Notes: a model not told the origin generated them from the letters alone. Counted from the stretch's first letter, positions 1-7,387 are shown. The stretch: DNA of 11,841 bases from an uncultured Acetatifactor sp. (GCA_910584435.1 CAJUAP010000090.1:1-11841); one strand, 5' to 3'. Made by a program: numbers and translations.

Positions 1-334
1 TGTTTTTAATATTCCAGTACCGTCTCTACACTTCAGCCCTCTTGTAAGGGGAGAAATTTTCAGCTGCAAAGAGCGCATCTGAAAATTCTCCCGGGGCTTC
101 CGTTTCGAGACTGTTTTTAATATTCCAGTACCGTCTCTACACTTCAGCCCCCTTGTAAGGGGAGAAATTTTCAGCTGCAAAGGGCGCATCTGAAAATTCT
201 CCCGGGGCTTCCGTTCCGAGACTGTTTTTAATATTCCAGTACCGTCTCTACACTTCAGCCCCCTTGTAAGAGGAGAATTTTTCAGCTGCAAAGGGCGCAT
301 CTGAAAATTCTCCCGGGGGCTTCCTTTCCAAGAC
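1..334 (-). repeat. Tandem array of three ~111-bp structured repeat units
   Basis: Three head-to-tail units lie at 1-111, 112-222 and 223-334, followed by the first bases of a fourth (335-349). Units 1 and 2 differ at only about three positions; unit 3 differs at several more. Read on the minus strand, each unit folds into nested stems: GTCTC/GAGAC outside, AGCCC/GGGCT in the middle (extended to AGCCCCC/GGGGGCT in unit 3), then a long stem GGAGAATTTTCAG/CTGAAAATTTCTCC. The stem is capped by TGC-GCYCTTT-GCA. Each unit ends in a conserved single-stranded tail ACGGTACTGGAATA. The same architecture recurs at 7410-7629. The array is in the sense orientation just downstream of the fucosidase gene, so it would be in the 3' part of that transcript. 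It begins exactly at the window edge, so more copies may lie beyond. I do not recognise it as a named family. Confidence 0.93.
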
Positions 335-363
335 TGTTTTTTATATTCAGAAATTTTCCCTGT

Positions 364-400
364 CAGTAAACCTCGTGCCAGCACTTACTGATACCAGTAA
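364..400 (-). other. Mutually exclusive small hairpins after the fucosidase gene
   Basis: On the minus strand, downstream of the fucosidase stop, three segments occur in order: TTACTG (395-400), CAGTAA (385-390) and TTACTG (364-369). The middle one can pair perfectly with either neighbour, giving a tight TTACTG-GTAT-CAGTAA hairpin or a larger one enclosing GTGCTGGCAC. No T-tract follows either stem, so neither is a standard terminator. It may act as a 3' stabilising structure together with the repeats behind it, but that is inference. Confidence 0.35.
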
Positions 401-414
401 TCCCTGCGCCTTCA

Positions 415-2658
415 TTACTCCCAGGTTATCACCACATCCTGCCCAGGACTGACGGCAACATGTTTTTTCTCCTGTCCATATACAAGCGTGGTCTCCATGG
501 GCCTGTCAGACCGTACCCTGCAGGAAACCAGCCTTCCTCCCTCCCAATCCAGATCAATTCTGCCGCCGCCCCACAGTGCAATTCCTGCCACACGCCCTTT
601 CGTCCACTGTGCGGGAAGCGCAGGCAGAAGCAAAACCCTGTCCTCATCGCTCTGAACCAGCATTTCGGCAATTGCCGCCGCTGCCCCCAGGTTGCCGTCT
701 ATCTGGAACGTATGCCCATTTCCTCTGGGATGGGTATCCATCAGATTCGGAAATGTTGACTGGCTCCAAAGCTTCTGCAGATTCCGGTATGCCTTTTCAC
801 CGTCTCCCAAACGGCTGTACAGATTCACAATCCATGCGCAGCTCCATCCCGTGTGTCCGCCCCCGTGGGCCAGGCGCCGCTCTAATGTCCTGGAAGCCGC
901 CTCTGCCAGCTCCGGTGTCTTATCCACCGTAATCTGATGGGAAGGATGCAGCGCATACAGCTGGGAAATATGCCGATGTCCCGGCTGGGCCTCATCATAA
1001 TCCTCCATCCATTCCATGATCTGGCCATATTTTCCAACCTTAGTCCCCGGCAGCCTCTGCAGGATTTCACAGGTTTTCCCCGTCACTTCGTCCTGAATCC
1101 CCAGCACATGGGAAGCCTTCAGATACCCCTCCATCAAATCCCTCAGAATCTGATTGTCCATGGAAGACCCGGCGCAGACACATCCCCTGACACCGCTCGG
1201 AAGAATGTAGGTATTCTCCGGCGATACGGACGGACAGGTTGCCAGTTTACCGTCCACTTCTATCAGATAATCATGGAAGAACAGCACAGCATCCTTCAGC
1301 AGGGGATACATGCGCTTAAGAAATGCCTCATCCTGGGTATACGCATAATGAAGCCATATATGTGTACAGAGCCACGCACCGCCCATCACCCAATAGGTTG
1401 CAGGGATATAGATATCCTGCGGCGCACAGTCCCCCCACAAATCCGTGTTGTGATGCGCCACAAAACCGCGGCAGCCATACATGCGTTCTGCCGTTTCCCT
1501 TCCCTTCTCCCACATTCGCAGCAAGTGGTCAAACAACGGAAGATGACATTCTGATAAGCCGCATATTTCTGCAGGCCAGTAATTCATTTCCGTATTGATA
1601 TTGATGGTAAATTTGGAATCCCAGGGCGGCTGCATTTCTTCGTTCCAGATTCCCTGCAGATTCGCAGGCAGACTTCCCGGACGGCTGGAAGAAATCAGTA
1701 AATACCTGCCGTACTGGAAATAAAGCGCCGCAAAATCACTGTGGAATCCCTTTTCTCTTCCCTCTTCCATTCTCCTGTCTATAGGAAGTTCTTCCGCAGC
1801 CAGAGCAGCTTTCCCATCTCCTTCTCCCAGCTCCAGCGCCACCCTGTCAAACAACGCCCTGTAATCCTTTTCATGTTCTTCTCTTACACGGGCATAGCCG
1901 TCACCACACGCCTTATCCAGCTTTTCCTGCAATACCCTTTTCCAATCCTCCTCATAATAAGAAGTCTCACAGCCAATATAGAGCGTCAGCTCCTTTGCCC
2001 CCCTCACCAGCAGATGCTCCCCCAATACCCGGACTTCTCCTTCCTCCGTCTGGGCCCGCACTGCTGCCAGGAATGAGACGCCCCCTGCTCCCAGCACTGC
2101 ATCCATATAGATTGTCCGCTCGTCCAGTTTACCTGTGTGATCATAGAATTTTGCCCGCCGCAGCAGAATGTCCAGGGAAATTGCCTCCCCTTCCGCCTCC
2201 ATGTGAAGGGCAATGACCCCATGAGGATAGGATGCCAGATATTCCTTGTACATTTTCCTCTCCGGCACCGTATAACACTCCGTCACTATGCCCTTTTCCA
2301 GAGCCAGCTCCCGCCGATATCCTGAAATTTCCGTACCTGTTTCATGAAATGTCATCTCCACATTTCCCAATGGCTGATAAGGACGCTCACTTCTGGGCGT
2401 TCCGGAAAAAGTGTATCTGAGCAGATTCTCGGCTTCCGGAATCTTTCCTGACAGAATCAATCCCCGGACCTCTCCCAAATGTGATTTTGCATCCGGATTA
2501 ATACGGTCAATATGTCCACCATACCAAATGCTGTCCTGGTTCAGCTGAAGTATCTCGCTCTTCCCTCCCCCGGATACCATGGCCCCCAGACGCCCGTTGC
2601 CAATGGGCAGTGCCTGGCTCCATTCTTCCGCCGGTTTGTCAAACCATAACATTCCCAT
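415..2658 (-). CDS. GH95 family alpha-L-fucosidase, cytoplasmic
   Basis: This 747-residue protein has the full GH95 layout: an N-terminal beta-sandwich domain with the family-typical PIGNGRLGAMV (18-28) and LNQDSIWYGG (39-48), an (alpha/alpha)6 barrel, and a C-terminal beta domain. The catalytic set is intact by analogy with Bifidobacterium AfcA: the paired asparagines N353 and N355 in NINTEMNYW (353-361), the acid E481 in SPEN, and D654 in QIDGNLG. The family hydrolyses alpha-1,2-linked L-fucose, as on mucin, blood-group and milk glycans; some members act on alpha-L-galactosides, which I cannot exclude. There is no signal peptide or membrane segment, so it should act in the cytoplasm on imported oligosaccharides. 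The ATG start is supported by AAGGAG (complement of 2667-2672), 8 nt upstream. It lies 92 bp after the discoidin-domain gene on the same strand, probably in one operon. Confidence 0.93.
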   Translation of the reverse strand: MGMLWFDKPAEEWSQALPIGNGRLGAMVSGGGKSEILQLNQDSIWYGGHIDRINPDAKSHLGEVRGLILSGKIPEAENLLRYTFSGTPRSERPYQPLGNVEMTFHETGTEISGYRRELALEKGIVTECYTVPERKMYKEYLASYPHGVIALHMEAEGEAISLDILLRRAKFYDHTGKLDERTIYMDAVLGAGGVSFLAAVRAQTEEGEVRVLGEHLLVRGAKELTLYIGCETSYYEEDWKRVLQEKLDKACGDGYARVREEHEKDYRALFDRVALELGEGDGKAALAAEELPIDRRMEEGREKGFHSDFAALYFQYGRYLLISSSRPGSLPANLQGIWNEEMQPPWDSKFTININTEMNYWPAEICGLSECHLPLFDHLLRMWEKGRETAERMYGCRGFVAHHNTDLWGDCAPQDIYIPATYWVMGGAWLCTHIWLHYAYTQDEAFLKRMYPLLKDAVLFFHDYLIEVDGKLATCPSVSPENTYILPSGVRGCVCAGSSMDNQILRDLMEGYLKASHVLGIQDEVTGKTCEILQRLPGTKVGKYGQIMEWMEDYDEAQPGHRHISQLYALHPSHQITVDKTPELAEAASRTLERRLAHGGGHTGWSCAWIVNLYSRLGDGEKAYRNLQKLWSQSTFPNLMDTHPRGNGHTFQIDGNLGAAAAIAEMLVQSDEDRVLLLPALPAQWTKGRVAGIALWGGGRIDLDWEGGRLVSCRVRSDRPMETTLVYGQEKKHVAVSPGQDVVITWE

Positions 2659-2750
2659 ACTCTTTTCTCCTTATGCTTCTATTCTAATGATTCCCCTTTA
2701 GAAACCGTGTTCCTGATATATTAAAGTTAATTAAGACAATTCGTAATACA

Positions 2751-3548
2751 TTAAATATTGCGCCCATACACTTCCATCTGGCTCAAAGCAGGAAACGGCG
2801 AAGGGTCGTCCGCCTTAATCAAACGGCCAAGCTTCACCCATGCAGTCTCTTTCTCCGGGAAAGCGAGCACATGCGCCTTTGTGGATTTTTCTAACGGGAA
2901 ATCCAACGCACTTCCGTCAGAGAACATTAACGTAACCTGCACCCACCAATTGTCATGCGGAAAATCCGACCTTGTATACAGCACCACTTTATCCGTTCTG
3001 ATCATCCTGCCGAAATCCACCTTCAAAACCGCATCATCCTGCTGATTAATGCCCCAGGACTGATAAGGCCATGAGCCATGGGACAGATTGGCCCTTACGC
3101 CGTCTATGGCATTCCTGGCCGCAAACGCTGCCTCTCCCCTTGTCTCCACGTTGGCCGATGCATGGGGAAAACACGGCACCTCCATGCGCTGGTCCGCCGG
3201 ATTCAGCGCCAGATTGCGGTAATACCCTATTTCTTCCGCACTTGCCAGCTCCGCATACAGATAATGCCTGTCCCCATAAAAAGCTTTCGGGGAATAACTT
3301 ACACGCTGTTCTCCAAAAGGAATCTCGTAGAAAACTTCCCCTGTCAGATACACAAAAGCGGCCCCCAGTCCGTCATCTGCCTGCCAGTTCAGATAAACAG
3401 GATACTCCGATGATGCCAAATGAATCCTGTCGCCCTCCTGAAAGTGATGCTTACACACCAAATCCACAAAATCTTCTCCGCTGCAGGAAGCGATAATATT
3501 CCCTTCCCTGTCAACTGCCTGTAATGTCAATTCTGCCACATATACCAC
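2751..3548 (-). CDS. Carbohydrate-binding-like protein with C-terminal discoidin (F5/8C) domain
   Basis: The 265-residue product has two beta-rich parts. Residues 1-115 form a domain I do not recognise. Residues about 125-263 look like a discoidin/F5-8C galactose-binding-like fold, with NAIDG (146-150), HGSWPYQSWG (157-166), a VDFGR strand (177-181), YTRSDFPHDNWW (191-202) and the terminal strand MEVYG (258-262). Proteins of this type are often found beside glycoside hydrolases in gut Firmicutes and may bind glycans, but no enzymatic residues are evident. There is no signal peptide, so it is likely cytoplasmic, matching the fucosidase downstream. The start is GTG at 3546-3548 with only a modest GGAAGG a few bases upstream; a second in-frame GTG three codons on (3537-3539) is better spaced from it. 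It is the first gene behind the promoter at 3635-3663. Confidence 0.8.
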   Translation of the reverse strand: MVYVAELTLQAVDREGNIIASCSGEDFVDLVCKHHFQEGDRIHLASSEYPVYLNWQADDGLGAAFVYLTGEVFYEIPFGEQRVSYSPKAFYGDRHYLYAELASAEEIGYYRNLALNPADQRMEVPCFPHASANVETRGEAAFAARNAIDGVRANLSHGSWPYQSWGINQQDDAVLKVDFGRMIRTDKVVLYTRSDFPHDNWWVQVTLMFSDGSALDFPLEKSTKAHVLAFPEKETAWVKLGRLIKADDPSPFPALSQMEVYGRNI

Positions 3549-3584
3549 CCTGCCTTCCCATAACCTGCCAATATTATACCAATG

Positions 3585-3615
3585 ATTGCACTATGATACA
3601 TTGCATGTTATTGCA
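3585..3615 (-). promoter_or_regulatory. Triple ATTGCA motif, candidate operator
   Basis: The hexamer ATTGCA (TGCAAT on the minus strand) occurs three times, at 3585-3590, 3600-3605 and 3610-3615. Start-to-start spacings are 15 and 10 bp. The block lies between the predicted start point of the minus-strand promoter and the discoidin-domain gene, where a bound repressor could block transcription. No regulator gene of a sugar-responsive family is in the window, so the binding protein is unknown. Confidence 0.35.
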
Positions 3616-3634
3616 TTGCCTCGTATCTAAAGGC

Positions 3635-3663
3635 ATTATAACAAATACCTCTGTACAAATCAA
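3635..3663 (-). promoter_or_regulatory. Sigma-70-type promoter for the discoidin protein-fucosidase unit
   Basis: On the minus strand, -35 TTGATT (complement of 3658-3663) is followed after exactly 17 bp by a perfect -10 TATAAT (complement of 3635-3640). Transcription would begin near 3628, leaving about 80 nt of leader before the GTG start at 3548. A second TATAAT (complement of 3573-3578) nearer the gene lacks a good -35 partner. Confidence 0.7.
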
Positions 3664-3696
3664 TGAACACAGCATAATTTCTGCAAGCCAGAAGTT

Positions 3697-3755
3697 TAAC
3701 AGTTGTAACAGTCAAATATTTTTATCCGATTCCACAGGCGCTTTTTACATCCGAT
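3697..3755 (+). promoter_or_regulatory. Direct repeats upstream of the response-regulator promoter, candidate activator sites
   Basis: Two sets of direct repeats lie just upstream of the promoter at 3770-3797. TAACAGT occurs at 3697-3703 and again at 3706-3712, 9 bp apart. TTTTTA-TCCGAT occurs at 3719-3730 and, with a 2-bp insertion, at 3742-3755, 23-25 bp apart. LytTR-type regulators usually bind paired direct repeats about two helical turns apart, so the second pair could be an autoregulatory site for the regulator encoded downstream. That link is inferred from spacing and position only. Confidence 0.3.
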
Positions 3756-3769
3756 ATAATGATACAGGC

Positions 3770-3797
3770 TTGCTTTTTCCTCCCGTTATAGTATACT
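3770..3797 (+). promoter_or_regulatory. Sigma-70-type promoter for the LytTR/GHKL operon
   Basis: -35 TTGCTT (3770-3775) and -10 TATACT (3792-3797) are separated by 16 bp. The predicted start near 3804 leaves about 150 nt of untranslated leader before the response-regulator ATG at 3957. I see no riboswitch in that leader. A TATAAT at 3755-3760 lacks a recognisable -35 at normal spacing. Confidence 0.5.
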
Positions 3798-3956
3798 GAA
3801 ATACATGAAACTTGTGTGATGCTATGCTTTACTTCGTTCCTGTGCAAGCCAGACATCTCATATTTTCGTCCATCATAAGCCGCTGCGCCATACAGCCTGC
3901 CGCATGGTTCAGCCGATGAAAAACGGAATGAACGGCAGCCGGAAAGGAAACAATTT

Positions 3957-4658
3957 ATGATATATCGAGTAGCCGTCTGCGACGACGAACAGGAGCAGAT
4001 GGAATATATAAATTCTGTACTTTCCAGGTGGAGTCATTTATCCGGGCACACCTGTGAAGTACACACATTTTCTTCAGCGGAGGCTTTCCTTTTCTCCTAC
4101 GAAACAGATAAAGCCTACGATATCCTGCTGCTGGACGTGAAAATGAAAGAAATGTCCGGCCTTGCACTTGCGCGGCATATCCGGCAGAAGGGAAGCCGGG
4201 CCGAAATCATATTTCTTACTTCTTATTTTGAATTTGCCGGTGAAGGATATGAGGTGGATGCGTTACATTATCTGGTCAAACCGGTTTCGGAAGGCAAACT
4301 TCTGGAAGTTTTAGAGAAGGCGGCAGCAAAACTGGCATACGAACCGCCTTATGTGGTTATTACCTGTGAAGGAACCACAATGAAATTATATACGAAGGAC
4401 ATTTTATACGTGGAATCTTATCTGCACTATATATCCATCCATACAAAGGAGCAGACGTATACCATCAAAGAGAGCATATCTGCCTTTGCCGGCAGGCTGG
4501 GCGATGATTTTTTCCGCATCCACCGTTCCTACCTTATCTCATTGAAACACATTATCCGCATCTCCCGTACAGGAGTCACTCTGGATGAGGGCATGCAGCT
4601 GCCCCTGGCGCGTGGGAAATATGACGCTGTCAACAGAGCATTTATCGAGCACAACTGA
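3957..4658 (+). CDS. LytTR-family response regulator (AgrA/LytR type)
   Basis: The 233-residue protein has an N-terminal receiver domain (about 1-118) with the acidic pair D9-D10, phospho-acceptor D60 in LLLDVKM, the switch threonine T88 in IIFLTS, and K108 in YLVKP. A C-terminal LytTR DNA-binding domain (about 132-230) follows, with the typical YVESYLHYISIHT and FFRIHRSYLISLKHI segments. It should bind paired direct repeats upstream of target promoters once phosphorylated. The start is set by AAAGGA about 8 nt before the ATG. The next gene is its probable kinase, 45 bp downstream, and the ABC exporter pair follows. The usual duties of such regulators are peptide signalling, bacteriocin or transporter control; the specific target here is inferred from proximity. 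Confidence 0.94.
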   Translation: MIYRVAVCDDEQEQMEYINSVLSRWSHLSGHTCEVHTFSSAEAFLFSYETDKAYDILLLDVKMKEMSGLALARHIRQKGSRAEIIFLTSYFEFAGEGYEVDALHYLVKPVSEGKLLEVLEKAAAKLAYEPPYVVITCEGTTMKLYTKDILYVESYLHYISIHTKEQTYTIKESISAFAGRLGDDFFRIHRSYLISLKHIIRISRTGVTLDEGMQLPLARGKYDAVNRAFIEHN

Positions 4659-4703
4659 GCGATTGTGAACAAAATACAAACAGCCGCAGGCGGAGGGGTT
4701 AAA

Positions 4704-5354
4704 ATGAGGAAGAGAACGTACCTTAAGTTGGTGGAATATCAAACGGAGCAATCCAGGCAGCACCTGAGAGAAGTTCAGAGCATTTACCGTGAAATGCGGG
4801 GATACAAGCATGACTTCCATCATCATCTGCAGACGCTGAAGGGACAGCTGGGGGCCGGGGAGACAGAACGTGCGCTGGCTTATATCGACCAGCTGGATCA
4901 GCAGCTCATGACTGTAGACAATCTGGTGAAGACGGGAAATATTTCCCTGGATGCTATTTTATCCGCGAAAACCGCACAGGCAAAAGCTGCGGATATTACA
5001 GTTGCAGTGACGGCATTTGTACCGGACAATCTACTGATTACCGACCTGGAACTCAGCATTGTAGTGGGCAATCTGTTTGACAATGCCATTGAAGCCTGCA
5101 TGCTGGCACAGGGAGAGCGATTCATCCGCATCTATATGAAGATGAAAGGCAAGATGCTTTATTTCTCTATGTTGAATTCCTCAGGCAAAAAGGAACAGAA
5201 AAAAGGAACCCTCTTTGCCTCCCATAAGAAGGGGCTGCATGGCTTCGGACTGCGGCGGGCAGAAGCAATCCTCAAAGAACATGGAGGATGGTGCAAGTAT
5301 AACAGTGAAGACGGCGCGTTTACTTCGGAATTCCTGGTGCCTGCCCTGGCTTGA
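4704..5354 (+). CDS. Short membrane-less GHKL sensor kinase (AgrC-like catalytic core)
   Basis: I place the start at ATG 4704, because GGAGG sits 7 nt upstream; an in-frame GTG 13 codons earlier (4665) has no ribosome site. The 216-residue product consists only of a coiled phospho-acceptor region, with the likely histidine H36 in YKHDFHHHL, and a GHKL ATPase domain. That domain shows the N-box GNLFDNAIEA (N123, N127, E130) and the glycine-rich G180-F-G-L lid motif. AgrC-type kinases normally carry several membrane helices ahead of this core; here there are none, and the 45-bp gap to the regulator has no room for them. Short forms of this kind are, from memory, common in Lachnospiraceae. It should phosphorylate the LytTR regulator just upstream. 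What it senses is unknown; it could receive a signal from the ABC pair or from a cytoplasmic ligand. Confidence 0.88.
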   Translation: MRKRTYLKLVEYQTEQSRQHLREVQSIYREMRGYKHDFHHHLQTLKGQLGAGETERALAYIDQLDQQLMTVDNLVKTGNISLDAILSAKTAQAKAADITVAVTAFVPDNLLITDLELSIVVGNLFDNAIEACMLAQGERFIRIYMKMKGKMLYFSMLNSSGKKEQKKGTLFASHKKGLHGFGLRRAEAILKEHGGWCKYNSEDGAFTSEFLVPALA

Positions 5355-5379
5355 AATACTTATCTATCTGCAATTCGGC

Positions 5380-5435
5380 AACAGTTCAGCCATGCGGAAA
5401 CGATTGCACAATCATTTCCGCATGGCTGAACTGTT
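5380..5435 (+). promoter_or_regulatory. 21-bp perfect inverted repeat (long hairpin) between kinase and first ABC gene
   Basis: The arms 5380-5400 and 5415-5435 are perfectly complementary over 21 bp and enclose a 14-nt loop, which itself has a short GATTG/CAATC complement. The 8-mer GCAATTCG flanks the hairpin as a direct repeat, at 5370-5377 and 5438-5445. No T-tract directly follows the stem, so it is not itself a terminator. The intrinsic terminator starts three bases downstream. It could be an RNA switch element, a protein-binding palindrome, or a tiny inserted element with an 8-bp target duplication. Confidence 0.85.
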
Positions 5436-5437
5436 AC

Positions 5438-5485
5438 GCAATTCGTGTACTGGCAGAGACAGTTTATGCACGAGTTGCTTTTTTT
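5438..5485 (+). terminator. Intrinsic terminator ahead of the ABC exporter genes
   Basis: GCAATTCGTG (5438-5447) pairs with CACGAGTTGC (5469-5478), ten pairs with one G-T, and is followed immediately by seven Ts (5479-5485). It stands between the kinase stop (5354) and the first ABC start (5528). I see no strong promoter after it, so ABC expression probably depends on read-through. The upstream GCAATTCG copy at 5370-5377 could pair with the same right arm (5471-5478), which would break this hairpin and allow read-through. Confidence 0.7.
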
Positions 5486-5527
5486 ATGAATAAATAGGGT
5501 AACATAGACAGGAAGGGAGTGATTCAC

Positions 5528-7387
5528 ATGGCACGGAAAAAAGAAATAAAGAAAAACCGGAAAAAACAGACTAAGAAAAAACCATATCGGTCTGCTCTTT
5601 CCAATGCAGTCTGGAGCTTCCAGGGGATATGCAGGGAAGCGCCCATGGCTTTTATGCTGATGATATTTGAAGTGCCGGTAAAAACCGCCCTGACGTATGC
5701 AAGTATATCTCTGCCCGCGCTGACCGTTGCAGAAGTCATAGGAAACGAAACCTTTTCCCATGCAATGCTCCATATAGGAATGGTTATTCTGTTTATGTTC
5801 ACGGCAAAGGCCCTGTTATTGTTTTCCGGCAGCCTGTCAAGGCACGGCCTTTGGACCGTATACCGCTACCAGAAGAGCTTTGCGCTGGACAGGAAATCCA
5901 TGGAATGTTTTTATCAAATATATGAGAAGAAGCAAATCCATGACTTATATGACCGGGCGTCCGCAGCAACACAGATGTGGAACGGCTGCCAGCCCATCAC
6001 CGACATGCCCCGGCACAGTCTGAAACTGGCAGAAAACATCTTAAGCTACTGCCTGTTCGGTTCCATCATCTCCGTAGTCAGCCCATGGCTGGTGCCGATT
6101 CTGACCCTTGCTCCGGCAGTCAACTGGCTCTGCGCCAGGGCGTACCGCAAATGGGAATATGACAACCGGAAAAAATGGTCGGATTTGGACCGGAAACTGC
6201 AGTATGTCAGCAATAAGCCTTCGGATTTTGCAGCGGCCAAGGATATCCGCATCTACGGAATGGCAAAGTGGTTTGGGGAGACTTTTGCCATGCTCTCCCG
6301 GCAGCGGGAAGCCTGGGATGAGAAAATAGCCTGGCGGACATTCCTCTCCCAAATCGCTGATTTAGCGGTTATCCTTATCCGTGACGGAGCGGCATATGCA
6401 ATGCTGATTCATATGACCCTGACCGGAGAAATCACCGTGGATAAATTTGTCCTGTATTTCTCGGCTATTTCCATGTTTGCCACTTTTGTCGGAAATATTA
6501 TGAAGGAGTGGAACAATATCCATGCCGCAAGCCTGAAGCTCTGCGATTATCGTGAATACATTGACCTGCCGGAATTAAAAGGAACCGGTGAAGCTTCTAT
6601 AGACAGCATGCTGTCCGGCATGCCGGAAATCCGTTTTGAACATGTTTCCTTCCGGTATGAAGGTTCCTCAAAGGACACACTGCATAATATCAGTTTTACG
6701 ATAAAAGCAGGAGAAAAAATTGCTCTGGTAGGCCGCAACGGCGCCGGCAAGACAACCCTGGTAAAGCTTCTATGCGGCCTTTACCAGCCCACAGATGGAG
6801 ATATCAAGATAAACGGAATATCCGTAGACAAATTTTCCCGCAAGGATTATTACCGCTTGTTTTCACCCGTATTCCAGGAAATCAAAACCACATTTTTTTC
6901 TCTTGCGGAAAATGTATCAGGGCAGCCCTGTCAAAAAACGGACAAATTCCGCGCGGAACAGTGTATGAGACTGGCCGGCCTGGGCGATAAGATAGACACC
7001 CTGCCCCAGGGAGCGGATACGAAACTGGATAAGCAGGTGCATAAGGATGGCATCGAACTGTCAGGAGGCGAACTGCAGAAGCTGATGCTTGCCAGAGCGC
7101 TTTATAAGGATGCTCCTGTGCTGGTACTGGATGAACCCACAGCAGCCCTTGACCCCATTGCCGAGAACAATATTTATCAACAGTATCACAATTTTACAAA
7201 GGCCAAAACTTCCCTTTTCATTTCCCACAGATTGGCCTCCACCCAATTCTGCGACAGAATCCTATACTTGAAGGATGGCGCAGTCACTGAAGAAGGAACC
7301 CATGATGAACTGATTGCCCTGGACGGCGAATACAGTGAGCTGTACGAAAAACAGAGCTGCTGGTACAGGGAAGATTATGGGTACTGA
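5528..7387 (+). CDS. ABC exporter half-transporter (membrane plus ATPase domain), first of pair
   Basis: This 619-residue protein has a very lysine/arginine-rich start, a membrane domain with hydrophobic stretches around 38-70, 86-104, 170-205, 272-297 and 305-325, and an ATPase domain from about 368. The ATPase motifs are all present: Walker A GRNGAGKTT (402-410), Q-loop FQE, signature LSGGE (511-515), Walker B ending D535-E536, D-loop ALDP and switch H567. The coupling-region motif KDIRIYGM matches the partner gene. The start is ATG 5528, 8 nt after AAGGGAG; a GTG at 5519 lies within that site. It should form a heterodimer with the second ABC protein and move an unknown substrate, probably outward. 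There is no C39 peptidase domain, so it is not a leader-cleaving bacteriocin exporter. Its stop codon lies inside a copy of the repeat tail (7383-7408). Confidence 0.92.
   Translation: MARKKEIKKNRKKQTKKKPYRSALSNAVWSFQGICREAPMAFMLMIFEVPVKTALTYASISLPALTVAEVIGNETFSHAMLHIGMVILFMFTAKALLLFSGSLSRHGLWTVYRYQKSFALDRKSMECFYQIYEKKQIHDLYDRASAATQMWNGCQPITDMPRHSLKLAENILSYCLFGSIISVVSPWLVPILTLAPAVNWLCARAYRKWEYDNRKKWSDLDRKLQYVSNKPSDFAAAKDIRIYGMAKWFGETFAMLSRQREAWDEKIAWRTFLSQIADLAVILIRDGAAYAMLIHMTLTGEITVDKFVLYFSAISMFATFVGNIMKEWNNIHAASLKLCDYREYIDLPELKGTGEASIDSMLSGMPEIRFEHVSFRYEGSSKDTLHNISFTIKAGEKIALVGRNGAGKTTLVKLLCGLYQPTDGDIKINGISVDKFSRKDYYRLFSPVFQEIKTTFFSLAENVSGQPCQKTDKFRAEQCMRLAGLGDKIDTLPQGADTKLDKQVHKDGIELSGGELQKLMLARALYKDAPVLVLDEPTAALDPIAENNIYQQYHNFTKAKTSLFISHRLASTQFCDRILYLKDGAVTEEGTHDELIALDGEYSELYEKQSCWYREDYGY

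Noticed and set aside
1..334. CRISPR array
   Set aside because: The units are contiguous ~111-bp repeats with no unique spacers, and no cas genes are present.
937..1554. Long plus-strand open frame opposite the fucosidase gene
   Set aside because: It is the antisense shadow of a gene with intact GH95 motifs; it has no ribosome site or recognisable domain.
3821..3880. 19-codon ATG frame in the regulator leader
   Set aside because: No ribosome site and no protein-like signal; most likely chance.
3898..3915. CCGCATGG shared between the regulator leader and the 5380-5435 hairpin arm, as a common operator
   Set aside because: Only eight bases match and the flanks differ; within chance for this length.
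3904..3960. 18-codon leader frame whose TGA overlaps the ATG of the LytTR regulator
   Set aside because: The ATGA overlap is suggestive, but there is no ribosome site before any of its ATGs, and the regulator has its own good one.
5392..5493. 33-codon open frame with three cysteines (MRKRLHNHF...CTSCFFYE) between the kinase and the first ABC gene, a possible signal or bacteriocin precursor
   Set aside because: Its ATG is buried in the 21-bp hairpin arm, there is no ribosome site, and it runs through the terminator; the palindrome and terminator explain the sequence better.
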